Assembly: GCA_045586185.1 (NCBI GenBank)
Contig: JAZMZV010000160.1
Location: forward strand, 1-64,000
From: RUG11551 sp045586185
GTDB lineage: Bacteria > Planctomycetota > Planctomycetia > Pirellulales > Thermoguttaceae
DNA length: 64,000 nt
Direction: 5' to 3'
Shown: positions 25,920-33,747 of the stretch, one piece after another
Position numbering within the stretch: position 1 is the first letter of the stretch
Layout: each line of letters opens with the position of its first letter
Program-made: the position numbers and the translations under genes
Notes under the pieces: model-generated
The model's input: only the letters and a program-made list of their open reading frames with translations
Told to the model about the DNA's origin: nothing
Database searches by the model: none

Positions 25920-26045
25920 GAGGCGGCGAGGCGCCGCTCCCAGTCCGCGCTTCCGCGCGATAATCAAAAATCGCTCCCGTTGGTCGCTTTGATTAATTAT
26001 ACTACTGCCTATTGCCTACTGCCTTTCCCTACTGCCTACTGCCTT
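25920..26045. repeat. Repeat block between galU and the EIIA regulator
   Basis: A GGCGAGGCGCCGCTCCC palindrome, the CGCTCCCGTTGGTCGC motif (25972-25987), then an arm of TACTGCC/TATTGCC heptamers (about 26001-26045) ending 10 bases before the next ATG. No core is evident. Confidence 0.65.
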
Positions 26046-26055
26046 ATACACTCCC

Positions 26056-26745
26056 ATGGATTATCTTGACGTCAATGCCGTTGCAAGTCTGTTACACGTA
26101 CTTCCCAAACAAGTTCAGCGTTGGGCGGAACGGGGACATATTCCCGCTCAAAAGATCAACGGGGAATGGCGCTTTGCCCGCGCGGCGGTTCATCAGTGGA
26201 TTGAAGACAAACTGCACGACCTGGAAGGTCAGGAGCAGATGGACGACGTCGTCAAACATCATCTGGTAAGCGTTTCAGAACAGCTTCCGATTGAAGCGAT
26301 TGATCTTCAGCTTAACGCTCGAACGGTTTCGTCTGTAATTGACGAATTGTCGAAAGTTGCCGCCAGTACGGGTTTGTTGTGGGACGCGGACGAGATGGCA
26401 AAAGCCGTCCGGCAGCGCGAGGAAATCGCGTCAACGGCTTTGGAATGCGGCGTCAGTTTAATGCACCCGCGCCGCCCTCTGACCAACTATCTGGCGGAAC
26501 CGTTTATCGCCTTGGGAATCACGTCCAAGCCGCTTCCGATGAGCCTGGCAGGAGAAAAAGATTCCTGTATGGTCGACGTCTTTTTCCTGCTCTGTTCAAC
26601 GGACGATACTGACCATATCAGAACGCTTGCCCGACTGGGTCGTCTGATTCGCCAGCCGGACTTTTTAGACAATCTTCGCCAAGCGCAGACGCCAGCCGAA
26701 GTTCTGGACGTTATTCGCGAGGCGGAATCGAAAATTAAAGTGTAA
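26056..26745 (+). CDS. HTH DNA-binding domain fused to PTS EIIA-type domain
   Basis: A 229-residue two-domain protein. Residues 1-55 form an excisionase/MerR-type winged helix (LDVNAVASLLHVLPKQVQRWAERGHIPAQ, then GEWRFARAAVHQWIE). Residues about 75-225 form a fructose/mannitol-type EIIA domain; His137 in GVSLMHPRRPL aligns with the phosphorylated His of the family. The fusion suggests a regulator whose DNA binding responds to phosphotransfer or nitrogen/carbon state, as in PtsN-like systems. No EI, HPr or EIIBC genes lie here. Alternative: a non-phosphorylated sensor that only keeps the fold. Monocistronic in appearance. Confidence 0.82.
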   Translation: MDYLDVNAVASLLHVLPKQVQRWAERGHIPAQKINGEWRFARAAVHQWIEDKLHDLEGQEQMDDVVKHHLVSVSEQLPIEAIDLQLNARTVSSVIDELSKVAASTGLLWDADEMAKAVRQREEIASTALECGVSLMHPRRPLTNYLAEPFIALGITSKPLPMSLAGEKDSCMVDVFFLLCSTDDTDHIRTLARLGRLIRQPDFLDNLRQAQTPAEVLDVIREAESKIKV

Positions 26746-26969
26746 AGGGGAAATGGGGTATATTTTCTAATTGGGATTGTTAAAATTCGCATATTTCCTC
26801 AAAATTTCTTATGTTTTTTCTTGAAAAATAGCCGTTCGGAACTGGCTAAAGTCAAATTGTAGATTATAATATATATCAAGTGTAATTCTCCGTCTGCGTC
26901 TTTATAACGGCGCAAAGGACGTTCGGAATTGCAAATTCATTTGTTATCCCCAATACCTGAACTATAATC
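26746..26969. other. Intergenic region with weak promoter for the PEP-CTERM gene
   Basis: A TATAAT at 26865-26870 precedes the gene by about 95 nt but has no convincing -35 at 16-18 bp. No ORF and no repeat element is visible. Confidence 0.4.
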
Positions 26970-28526
26970 ATGGCTAAAAGTTCAAAACGCCTGTTTTCCA
27001 CGTTTCGTATGTTTGCAAACGGCGCGTTGTCGTTGGTTGCGGTTTTAATGTTTGCTGTTCCGTCTTATGCGGAAATTGTTGAATTTTTCACCGACTTTAC
27101 AGCGGGGAGCAAACCTGCAACCTCTTATCAACAAAAAGACCAAAAAGAAAGTTTGGCTCCGTACTTTCCCAATTTTGCTTTTTATGAATCTTCTGGAGAC
27201 AGCAACCTTCGTTATGGCGCCGATGAGGATGGCTTTATTACGTTGGCTGCTGGTTCTGGTCAAAGAGCCTCGTTTCAGATTACAGCGTCTTCTTTGTTGT
27301 CTTCTGCGACTTGTTTTGATTTGACCGCGGGCGATTTGGTTTATGAAGCGTACTATTCATGCGGTTGGTCTGGCGTTGCTGCGAGCAGTAATCAGCATGG
27401 CATTGCTATCAATAACAATACCATGAAGCTGATTTTCCATCCGGGATATAGCAACGGTACGACGATCGACGGCGCTTTTCGCATTGAAGGTTCGTTTGGA
27501 TCGTGCAATAATCAGAATATGGGTTTTATTCCGGCTCGGGGAGCTGGACAATATACCAAAATCAAGTTGACGATTCATCGAGACGAAGCCAACAATAACT
27601 ATGTTTTTACAACGCAATTTGCGCCAGCGGAGGCTGAGTACTCTGATTATGCAGCTTATGCATATACGCATACGTGTCCAATTTCTACGATTGACAACGC
27701 TGGCGGCATAAAATCCATTGGTCCGTTTGCATATCAAAATAACAATAACTGCGTTACCAATCTTCGCCTTCAAGCTCCATTTGCAGACGGCTCCATTGGC
27801 GGCGCGAATGCTAGTACTATTTCCGAAGCTCGAGACGGTATTATTACTTCTGATAAGCCGGTTCACTGGTACAAGTTCGACGACCCGACAACAACCACGA
27901 TTACAGACTACGGCTCCAGTCCTATAGACGGTACGGCGACGAACGTAAACATGTCGACAATTTCGGAATTGAATCAGGTTGCCTCGTTCAGCGGTTCCGG
28001 TTCCAAGGTTACTGTTTTGGATTCTGCGCCGATCAATGGTCCGTGGACGGCGGAATTCTTTCTCAATTCAGCTCAAATGGATTCTTGGCAGAGTTTGGCT
28101 CAAAGCGGTAGCTATTCTTTACGATGGAGTCAATACGATCATGAGGGTACCCCCGGATTTACTGTATCTGGAGTTTATGATTACATTTTTACGAATCCTG
28201 AAGGCGGCGCTTTTGATTATGAAATCCCAACAAATGAATGGCTTCACGTTACCTATGTCAATGACGGAGAAAGCATGCTGCTTTACATTGACGGAGAATT
28301 GGTAGGTAAAAACACTGAAAGGCTTATTCCGTTGCCGTATACTACTATTGGCGCTAATGGAAACAGCGGCTATTTTCAAGGCATGATTGACTACGTTGCT
28401 CTGTATAATCGCGCCTTGTCGGCGGACGAGATTTGGGATCACGCTCACCCGATTCCAGAACCCTCAACGTGGGCGCTGCTGATTCTCGGCGCCGCGGGAA
28501 TGTTGTACTGGCGGAAGAGGAAATAG
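26970..28526 (+). CDS. Exported PEP-CTERM protein with LamG/concanavalin-like domain
   Basis: A 518-residue surface or exopolysaccharide-associated protein. Signal peptide at 1-34 (FAVPSYA-EIV). The middle (about 40-270) is Asn/Ser/Gly-rich with no clear family. Residues about 285-485 resemble a LamG-like jelly roll (HWYKFDDP, VASFSGSGSKVTVLDSAPINGPWTAEFFLN, GMIDYVALYNRALSADEI). The C-terminus is a textbook PEP-CTERM sorting signal: PEPSTWALLILGAAGMLYW followed by RKRK, recognised by exosortase in Gram-negative-type cells. The exosortase gene is not in the window. The TAG stop lies within the first unit of a heptamer element. Confidence 0.87.
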   Translation: MAKSSKRLFSTFRMFANGALSLVAVLMFAVPSYAEIVEFFTDFTAGSKPATSYQQKDQKESLAPYFPNFAFYESSGDSNLRYGADEDGFITLAAGSGQRASFQITASSLLSSATCFDLTAGDLVYEAYYSCGWSGVAASSNQHGIAINNNTMKLIFHPGYSNGTTIDGAFRIEGSFGSCNNQNMGFIPARGAGQYTKIKLTIHRDEANNNYVFTTQFAPAEAEYSDYAAYAYTHTCPISTIDNAGGIKSIGPFAYQNNNNCVTNLRLQAPFADGSIGGANASTISEARDGIITSDKPVHWYKFDDPTTTTITDYGSSPIDGTATNVNMSTISELNQVASFSGSGSKVTVLDSAPINGPWTAEFFLNSAQMDSWQSLAQSGSYSLRWSQYDHEGTPGFTVSGVYDYIFTNPEGGAFDYEIPTNEWLHVTYVNDGESMLLYIDGELVGKNTERLIPLPYTTIGANGNSGYFQGMIDYVALYNRALSADEIWDHAHPIPEPSTWALLILGAAGMLYWRKRK

Positions 28527-28602
28527 GCAGTAGGCAATAGGGCGCAAGCGTCTCAAACAACTATTCCCTATTCCCTATTCCCTATTTCCTATTTCCTATT
28601 CT
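28524..28602 (+). repeat. Heptamer-hairpin element in convergent gap after the PEP-CTERM gene
   Basis: Left arm TAGGCAG/TAGGCAA units beginning with the stop codon itself, core GCGCAAGCGTCTCA (about 28542-28555), right arm of CTATTCC/CTATTTC heptamers. The core follows the plus-strand gene. The two arms use different heptamers. Confidence 0.8.
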
Positions 28603-28603
28603 C

Positions 28604-28894
28604 TTAACTCTTTGCTTTGCCCTGAACAATCATGGCAATGCCGACGCATAAAAACGGCCAGCCGAGCCAGCGCGGCGGGTGAAGGCGATACTCTTGAGCG
28701 GAAAAACTCTTTTCTCTGAACATGGCGTCCCACGACCGTGAAACTGCCAGTTCTATCTTTTTTGTAACGCTGGCGCCCGATTGGGTAATCGCAGATGAAA
28801 TTGCCGGCGATAAGTAGACCGCGTCGACGCAATGCAGTTCTAATCCAAAAAGAATTAACAAATAGCCCCAGAAGAATAAAGTTGACGGTTTCAT
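28604..28894 (-). CDS. Small membrane protein of unknown function
   Basis: A 96-residue protein with an N-terminal hydrophobic segment (MKPSTLFFWGYLLILFGLEL, about 5-25) that could be a signal anchor. A polar stretch of about 45 residues follows, then a second span near the C-terminus (WLGWPFLCVGIAMIVQG, about 73-90). No family recognised. An overlapping frame (28596-28964) lacks this hydrophobic organisation, so this frame is preferred. Convergent with the PEP-CTERM gene; a functional link is unproven. Confidence 0.6.
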   Translation of the reverse strand: MKPSTLFFWGYLLILFGLELHCVDAVYLSPAISSAITQSGASVTKKIELAVSRSWDAMFREKSFSAQEYRLHPPRWLGWPFLCVGIAMIVQGKAKS

Positions 28895-29150
28895 GGTATA
28901 GAATTATATGAGAACCGACAAGATGTAGGCGAGCCGGGGTGCGTAAGCCCCCGGAAAAACTCACGCGGAGACGCGGAGGTGCGGAGGATGTTCGCGAAGT
29001 TTTAAATTTTCTTTGCGCTCTTTGCGTTCTTTGCGGCTTAAAAATCTTCGGCGGATTTTATCCGCGATCCAGAAAGGTTTTCGACTACGGCTTAGATTTT
29101 CAGCGGGTCATTGGTTAAGGCGGCGCCTATGGGCGCCGCACTCCCCCGAG
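28895..29150. repeat. Repeat-filled gap before the araA terminus
   Basis: Holds a 35-bp segment (28926-28960, starting TAGGCGAGCCGGGG) also present at 52166-52200, the inverted 9-mer block (29004-29048, partner at 8481-8525), and the modular repeat with GCGGAT-TTT-ATCCGC (29051-29065) followed by CATTGG...GGCGGCGCC. In the last stem a G-C pair of the other copies is replaced by A-T on both sides. Confidence 0.7.
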
Positions 29151-29220
29151 TGTCACGCTTGCGTAATTACGCATTACGCATTACGAATTACGAATTACGA
29201 ATTACGAATTACGAATTCTA
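29151..29220 (-). repeat. Heptamer element after araA
   Basis: Read on the minus strand: starts with the araA TAG stop, then TAATTCG/TAATGCG heptamers, then core ACGCAAGCGTGACA (29164 to 29151). No second arm follows; the modular palindromic repeat begins instead. Confidence 0.75.
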
Positions 29221-30723
29221 CTTAAGCGCTCCTTTGAGCATATAGGCGACGTCGTTGAGAGTCAGGTCGCGCTTGATTTGTCGGGTTGTCGTCGTTTCGT
29301 CGATAACAACCAGTTCAATGTCGGCGATGTCGGCGTAGTCGGCAATCTGGTCAATAGAGATGTCGTAGGAGAACGCAGTGTGGTGCGTACCTCCGGCGAG
29401 AATCCAGCTGGCGGCTCCGACGGACAGGTTCGGCTCTGGTTTCCAGAACGCGCTGGCGACGGGCAGTTTCGGCAGCGGGGCTTTCGGTTCCAAGACCTGA
29501 ACTTTATTGACGATCATGCGGAATCGAGAACCCAGGTCGATAATCGTCGCCGCGACGCCGGTTCCGGGATGAGCGGTAAAGACGAGTCGGGCGGGGGCGG
29601 CTTTTCCGCCGATTCCCAGCGGGTGAACTTCCAGCCGGGGCTTTTTCGATGCGATGGTCGGACAGACTTCCAGCATGTGCGCCTGCAGAATCGCGCCGTT
29701 GCCGGGGAAGTCCAGAACGTAGTCTTCCAGGAACGACGAGCCGTTTTTGAGACCCTTTGTCATGACTTTGAACAGACGAACCAGAGCGGCGGTTTTCCAG
29801 TCGCCTTCCGCGCCGAATCCGTATCCTTCCGCCATGAGCCGCTGTGACGCCAAGCCCGGAAGCTGGTTCATTCCGTGCAGAGCGTCAAAGTTGGTCGTGA
29901 AGGCGAACGCGCCCTTGTCGGCGAGAAACTGGCGAATGGCGAGTTCTTCCCGGGCGGCTTCGACAACCTGATTCCGGTCCGCGCCGTCTTTTTGAGCGTT
30001 GGGCGCCAGCTCGTACTGGTCTTCGTACTGAGCGATCAGGTCGGCAATTTGAGCGTCTGTTACATCCGCCTGAACGGCGGCGAGGTCGCCGATGGGATAA
30101 TAATCGACATGGTATCCGAGAACCTTTTCCGCCTCGACTTTGTCGCCGTCTGTAACAGCAACGTTGTTCATGTTGTCGCCGAAGCGGACGACTTTAAGAT
30201 TCTGCTGATCCGCCCACGCGGCGCAGACTCTCATCCACGACGCCACCTGCGCTGCCGTCGATTCCTCCTGCCAGAACCCGACAACGACTTTGCGGTTGAT
30301 TCTCAGCCGGGAAACGATATGTCCGAATTCGCGGTCGCCATGAGCGCTCTGGTTGAGGTTCATGTAGTCCATGTCGATGTCAGCCCATGGAATTTCCCGA
30401 TTGAACTGCGTATGCAGGTGCAGCAGTGGCTTCTGGAAGGATTTCAAGCCGTGAATCCACATCTTGGCGGGAGAAAACGTGTGCATCCAGGCGATAACTC
30501 CTACGCAGCGCGGGTCGACGTTGGCTTTGGCGAAGACTTCCGAGACTTCCGCCGCCGAGTTTGCCGTCCCTTTATAGACGACGTTCATCGGCAGACGTCC
30601 GGACTCGTTCAAGCCGTTGACAATCGCCTGGGAATGGGAGTCGACAATTTTGACCGTCTCGCCGCCGTAAAGCAGCTGCGCGCCGGTTACAAACCAGATT
30701 TCGTTGTTTTCGTAAATGGTCAT
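29218..30723 (-). CDS. araA: L-arabinose isomerase
   Basis: A 501-residue Mn2+-dependent enzyme that converts L-arabinose to L-ribulose (often also D-galactose to tagatose). It opens with the family signature EIWFVTGAQLLYGGETV. The metal-site residues are in place: Glu in GFGAEGDWKTAALVR, Glu in GSSFLEDYVLDF, His in GAILQAHMLEVCP and His in ILAGGTHHTAFS. Length matches the family. No araB, araD, araF or transporter is adjacent, so this is a stand-alone catabolic gene. Bounded on both sides by heptamer elements, the one upstream ending about 10 bases from the start codon. Confidence 0.96.
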   Translation of the reverse strand: MTIYENNEIWFVTGAQLLYGGETVKIVDSHSQAIVNGLNESGRLPMNVVYKGTANSAAEVSEVFAKANVDPRCVGVIAWMHTFSPAKMWIHGLKSFQKPLLHLHTQFNREIPWADIDMDYMNLNQSAHGDREFGHIVSRLRINRKVVVGFWQEESTAAQVASWMRVCAAWADQQNLKVVRFGDNMNNVAVTDGDKVEAEKVLGYHVDYYPIGDLAAVQADVTDAQIADLIAQYEDQYELAPNAQKDGADRNQVVEAAREELAIRQFLADKGAFAFTTNFDALHGMNQLPGLASQRLMAEGYGFGAEGDWKTAALVRLFKVMTKGLKNGSSFLEDYVLDFPGNGAILQAHMLEVCPTIASKKPRLEVHPLGIGGKAAPARLVFTAHPGTGVAATIIDLGSRFRMIVNKVQVLEPKAPLPKLPVASAFWKPEPNLSVGAASWILAGGTHHTAFSYDISIDQIADYADIADIELVVIDETTTTRQIKRDLTLNDVAYMLKGALK

Positions 30724-30736
30724 GGCGAATTGAGGG

Positions 30737-30832
30737 GTAATAGTAAGAAGTGGTTAGTTGTTAGTGGTAAGTGGTAAGTGAATAGTGAGGCGCTTTGCGT
30801 CCTAACCACTAAATACTTACCACTAATTACTC
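30737..30832 (-). repeat. Heptamer-hairpin element upstream of araA
   Basis: On the plus strand GTGGTTA/GTGGTAA units (30750-30785), core complement TGAGGCGCTTTGCGT (30786-30800), then CTAACCACT and TTACCACT units. Read with araA the core is ACGCAAAGCGCCTCA. The arms pair well. Confidence 0.85.
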
Positions 30833-30894
30833 TCTCATTATACTCGCAATAACAGAGATGTCAATTCAATATTGCGCAAAAGTCGTTATCTTTT

Positions 30895-31090
30895 TACGCA
30901 AGCGGCGAGGCGCCCTCGATGGCGGGGGAGCTAATCCGCGCTGCCGCGCGAGACGTATTATAACCGCTCCCGTTGGTCGCTTGCGTCTGGGAGTGCGGCG
31001 CCCATAAGCGCCGCCTTGTCCAATGATCCGCTGACAATCTGCGACGTAGCCGATAACCATACTGGATCGCGGACGTAAGTCCGCAAAAGA
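30895..31090. repeat. Modular dispersed repeat, reverse copy
   Basis: Inverse of 10441-10590: contains CGCGCTGCCGCGCGAGACG, CGCTCCCGTTGGTCGC (30965-30980), GGCGCC-type palindrome, and GCGGAC-GTAA-GTCCGC (31069-31084). No gene. Confidence 0.75.
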
Positions 31091-31130
31091 ATTATAACCA
31101 CAAAGAACACAAATAAACTTAGTCTACAGC

Positions 31131-31610
31131 CTATTCCAGACTTTGATTTGCCAAATAAACGTCTCCGGACTGTTTATTAAGGGCTTCCAAATAAGCTGAC
31201 AACAGAACGTACGCCGCCAGCATATCCCGGCGCGCCTGCTTTTTCTTTTGGGAGAACCCGGCTTCCCTCATCAGTTCGTCCGCGAATTTGGAGCTGTACC
31301 GCTCGTCGTAAAAAACAACGGGGACTTTCGTCAGATTTTCCAGCCACGCGCCAAATTCTCTCGCCTGAGCGGATTTCGGGCTTTCGTCTCCGCTGGGATA
31401 CAAGGGCAATCCAACCACAAAACGAACGATCTTTTCCTCACGGACAAAATCCATAAACCACTGACCGTCAAGACGTTCCGACTTCCGAGTCAAGTTTTCG
31501 TACGGAGACGCTATCTTTCTGTCAACGTCGGTAATTGCCACGCCCAGTCGAACTGTTCCGAAGTCAACCGCCGCTATCTTGCCGGGCGGCAAAGGATCTG
31601 TTATATTCAT
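31131..31610 (-). CDS. ruvX: Putative pre-16S rRNA nuclease / Holliday junction resolvase-like YqgF
   Basis: A 159-residue RNase-H-fold protein. Catalytic-type acidic residues appear in KIAAVDFGTVRLGVAITD (first strand), IVRFVVGLPLYPSGDESPKS and VPVVFYDERYSSKFAD. The C-terminus has an Asp/Ala helix (RRDMLAAYVLLSAYLEAL) as in the family. Members process 16S rRNA 5' ends and have been proposed as Holliday resolvases. Length is slightly above the usual 140 residues owing to a C-terminal tail. Divergent from the lipase gene; their promoters lie in the same short gap. Confidence 0.9.
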   Translation of the reverse strand: MNITDPLPPGKIAAVDFGTVRLGVAITDVDRKIASPYENLTRKSERLDGQWFMDFVREEKIVRFVVGLPLYPSGDESPKSAQAREFGAWLENLTKVPVVFYDERYSSKFADELMREAGFSQKKKQARRDMLAAYVLLSAYLEALNKQSGDVYLANQSLE

Positions 31611-31611
31611 C

Positions 31612-31640
31612 TTGCCAAAAATGCCTTAAGGGATTATAAT
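31612..31640 (+). promoter_or_regulatory. Promoter of the second lipase gene
   Basis: TTGCCA (31612-31617), 17 bp, TATAAT (31635-31640). The -35 overlaps the start of the divergent ruvX gene region. Confidence 0.6.
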
Positions 31641-31690
31641 GAATTGCCCATCTTTTATGATGGCGGATTGTTTAACGCTCAATAGGATTA

Positions 31691-31713
31691 CGAACAAGAT
31701 TAGTCTTTGTTCG
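31691..31713 (+). promoter_or_regulatory. Leader hairpin before the second lipase
   Basis: CGAACAA (31691-31697) pairs with TTGTTCG (31707-31713) around a 9-nt loop, about 12 nt before the ATG at 31725. It could influence ribosome access. Confidence 0.4.
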
Positions 31714-31724
31714 TTAAAAAACGC

Positions 31725-32807
31725 ATGCTAAACAATATAGGTAAAAACATGCATGATATTCAAGGAGCAAAGAATCAGCTTCTTTGTTCTGTATTCATAT
31801 ATTTAATAATATCCACAACTGCGGCTTTCGGTCAAGGGGGAGTCCCGCTTCCGATGGCCCCGTCTGGAGTTCAGCCAGCGCCGCCAGTTCAGTCCAACGC
31901 CTCAGAACCGTTTGCCATCCCCCTTCCGACAATGGGGGGAATGCAGTACTGGTCAGACGAGATCTGGTTTCAGGGCTGGAGAATTCAGTACAACTGCATT
32001 TTCGGACAATGCCGACTCATTGACCCGAATGCAAATCAGTACGCCTTCGGTTCGTTCGAACACTGTAAAGAGCGGCTGGAAAAGATTAAACAGGCGCGGC
32101 GTCTGCCGCCTATGCGCGGGAGAGCGGTTATCCTCGTTCACGGATTTTTGGGAAATTACAAACTGCTTGACAAACTTGGCAACCGACTTCGTCAGTCCGG
32201 ACGATACGACCAGGTTATTCAAGCCGCCTATCCATCCACTCAAGGATCGCTGGAAGCGCACGCCGCCTGGATGGAACGGCTGATTTCCTCTCTGGACGGG
32301 ATTACAACCATCGACTTTGTCGCTCACAGCATGGGCGGGCTGGTCGTTCGGTCGTACATGTCCGGAAAAGGAAATCGATTGGGAATCCGTCCTGACCCGC
32401 GACGATTCGGACGCGTTGTTTTTATCGGGACGCCCAATTACGGAACGTACACCGCTCAATATCATTACCAAACCAATCCGCTTGCCAAAGACATTGCCGG
32501 CGCGTCGCTTTATCAAATGGGCGAGGGCTGGAAAGAGTTTTCCAAGGGCCTGATTGTTCCGCCATGTCCTTACGGCGTTATTGCAGGCGGAACGCCAGAC
32601 GGAAAAGGACACGCCGGCGGCTTGCGCGGAGACGACGACGGGGTTGTCGAGCTGTCCAGTACGCGGCTGTCCGGCGCCAGCGATTATAAAGTTCTGTTTC
32701 ACAAACACAACGCGCTTTTGTATCAGCCGGAAACGGCGGAAATGGTCAACCGTTTTCTGGAATTCGGCTATTTCCTCTCCCCGGAACAAATGACGCCTTT
32801 GAGATAA
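31725..32807 (+). CDS. Secreted alpha/beta-hydrolase (lipase/esterase)
   Basis: About 360 residues. Starts at 31725 or 31749 are both plausible; an in-frame TTG at 31707 overlaps a hairpin. A signal peptide (LLCSVFIYLIISTTAAFG-QGG) is followed by a Pro/Gly-rich segment and a lipase domain: AVILVHGFLGNYK (oxyanion loop), TTIDFVAHSMGGLVVRSYM (nucleophile elbow AHSMGG, Ser at the centre), VFIGTPNYGTY, DDDGVVELSST (likely acidic residue) and HKHNALLY (likely His). The elbow begins with Ala rather than Gly, as in some EstA/lipase class 2 enzymes. Followed after 16 bp by an unknown membrane protein on the same strand. Confidence 0.85.
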   Translation: MLNNIGKNMHDIQGAKNQLLCSVFIYLIISTTAAFGQGGVPLPMAPSGVQPAPPVQSNASEPFAIPLPTMGGMQYWSDEIWFQGWRIQYNCIFGQCRLIDPNANQYAFGSFEHCKERLEKIKQARRLPPMRGRAVILVHGFLGNYKLLDKLGNRLRQSGRYDQVIQAAYPSTQGSLEAHAAWMERLISSLDGITTIDFVAHSMGGLVVRSYMSGKGNRLGIRPDPRRFGRVVFIGTPNYGTYTAQYHYQTNPLAKDIAGASLYQMGEGWKEFSKGLIVPPCPYGVIAGGTPDGKGHAGGLRGDDDGVVELSSTRLSGASDYKVLFHKHNALLYQPETAEMVNRFLEFGYFLSPEQMTPLR

Positions 32808-32823
32808 ATCAAACATCAAAACC

Positions 32824-33747
32824 ATGGGACGAAAAAAACGACATTCTGACCGCTACGACTGGGAAGACGAGGAAGACGATCTGACGCCAGAAAGCGTCAG
32901 CGCTCCGCAGAAATCTTCGCCTTTGCAGTCCCGCGTTGCCGCGTTGGCTAAACAGCGAAAAGAACAGGAAAACTCTGCAAAGGAATCTGAACAGACGAAG
33001 AAAACCGCCCCGAAACCGGAGGCTAAAAAGAAGCCTGAAAGGAAAGCTAAACCGAAAAACAACGAACCGAAACCGCCTTTTTTTGTTCGTGTGACGTACC
33101 TTATTACCTGGCTGACGGCGTTGGCGTTTATCGCCGCTTGTCTTTTTGTCTCTGTCATTTCAGCAAGAGAACTGTTCAACTCCGCCAACAGCTGGCTGTA
33201 TCAAAAAACAGTCTTTTCCGCCACAATTGCAATTCTTTTCTGGGTATATTTGTTACAAGTTCAATACCTGTTTCTGATTTCGCGCCGCGGGCGTCAAGCG
33301 ATAACGAGCGTCTGGATTTACGTCGGGGCAGTTATAGCGTTCGTTTTTGCCGCTGCAACTACAGCGCAGCTGACTCATAAACAGGTTAACTGGCAGCTGA
33401 TTCAGATAACCCTGATCGGCGCCGGCGTTTGGCTTGTCGGAATAATCAACAAGATAATCAACAACTGGCGGCAGAAAAAACTTCTGGACTTGTCGTTCGC
33501 GAAAAAAGCTGATTTTGTCCCGATCAAATGGCTGTCCCTGGCGGGATGGATTAAAAAACTGATTGCGATACTGGTTTTCCTTTTGATCCTCTTTTTAACA
33601 ACGATGGACCTGCATAAGCGCGTTGAGACCAGCGGCGAGGAGCAAAGCGTTCCTCAAACCCTCGAATCCGATCCTCAATCCCTCGATTCTAGTACACAAT
33701 CGCTGACGCCGCTGGAATCCAGCCTTCATGAGAATCATCCAGATTAA
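32824..33747 (+). CDS. Multi-pass membrane protein with charged N-terminal tail, unknown function
   Basis: A 307-residue protein. Residues 1-85 are highly charged and Lys/Glu/Pro-rich (cytoplasmic low complexity). Five likely spans follow: about 95-120 (YLITWLTALAFIAACLFVSV), 128-152, 160-182 (VWIYVGAVIAFVFAAATTA), 190-205 and 240-260 (LIAILVFLLILFLTTMDL). The C-terminal ~40 residues are Ser/Gln/Leu-rich. No family recognised. Begins 16 bp after the lipase, so probably co-transcribed. Its last 59 bp overlap the 3' end of the opposite-strand batD-batE gene. Confidence 0.78.
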   Translation: MGRKKRHSDRYDWEDEEDDLTPESVSAPQKSSPLQSRVAALAKQRKEQENSAKESEQTKKTAPKPEAKKKPERKAKPKNNEPKPPFFVRVTYLITWLTALAFIAACLFVSVISARELFNSANSWLYQKTVFSATIAILFWVYLLQVQYLFLISRRGRQAITSVWIYVGAVIAFVFAAATTAQLTHKQVNWQLIQITLIGAGVWLVGIINKIINNWRQKKLLDLSFAKKADFVPIKWLSLAGWIKKLIAILVFLLILFLTTMDLHKRVETSGEEQSVPQTLESDPQSLDSSTQSLTPLESSLHENHPD

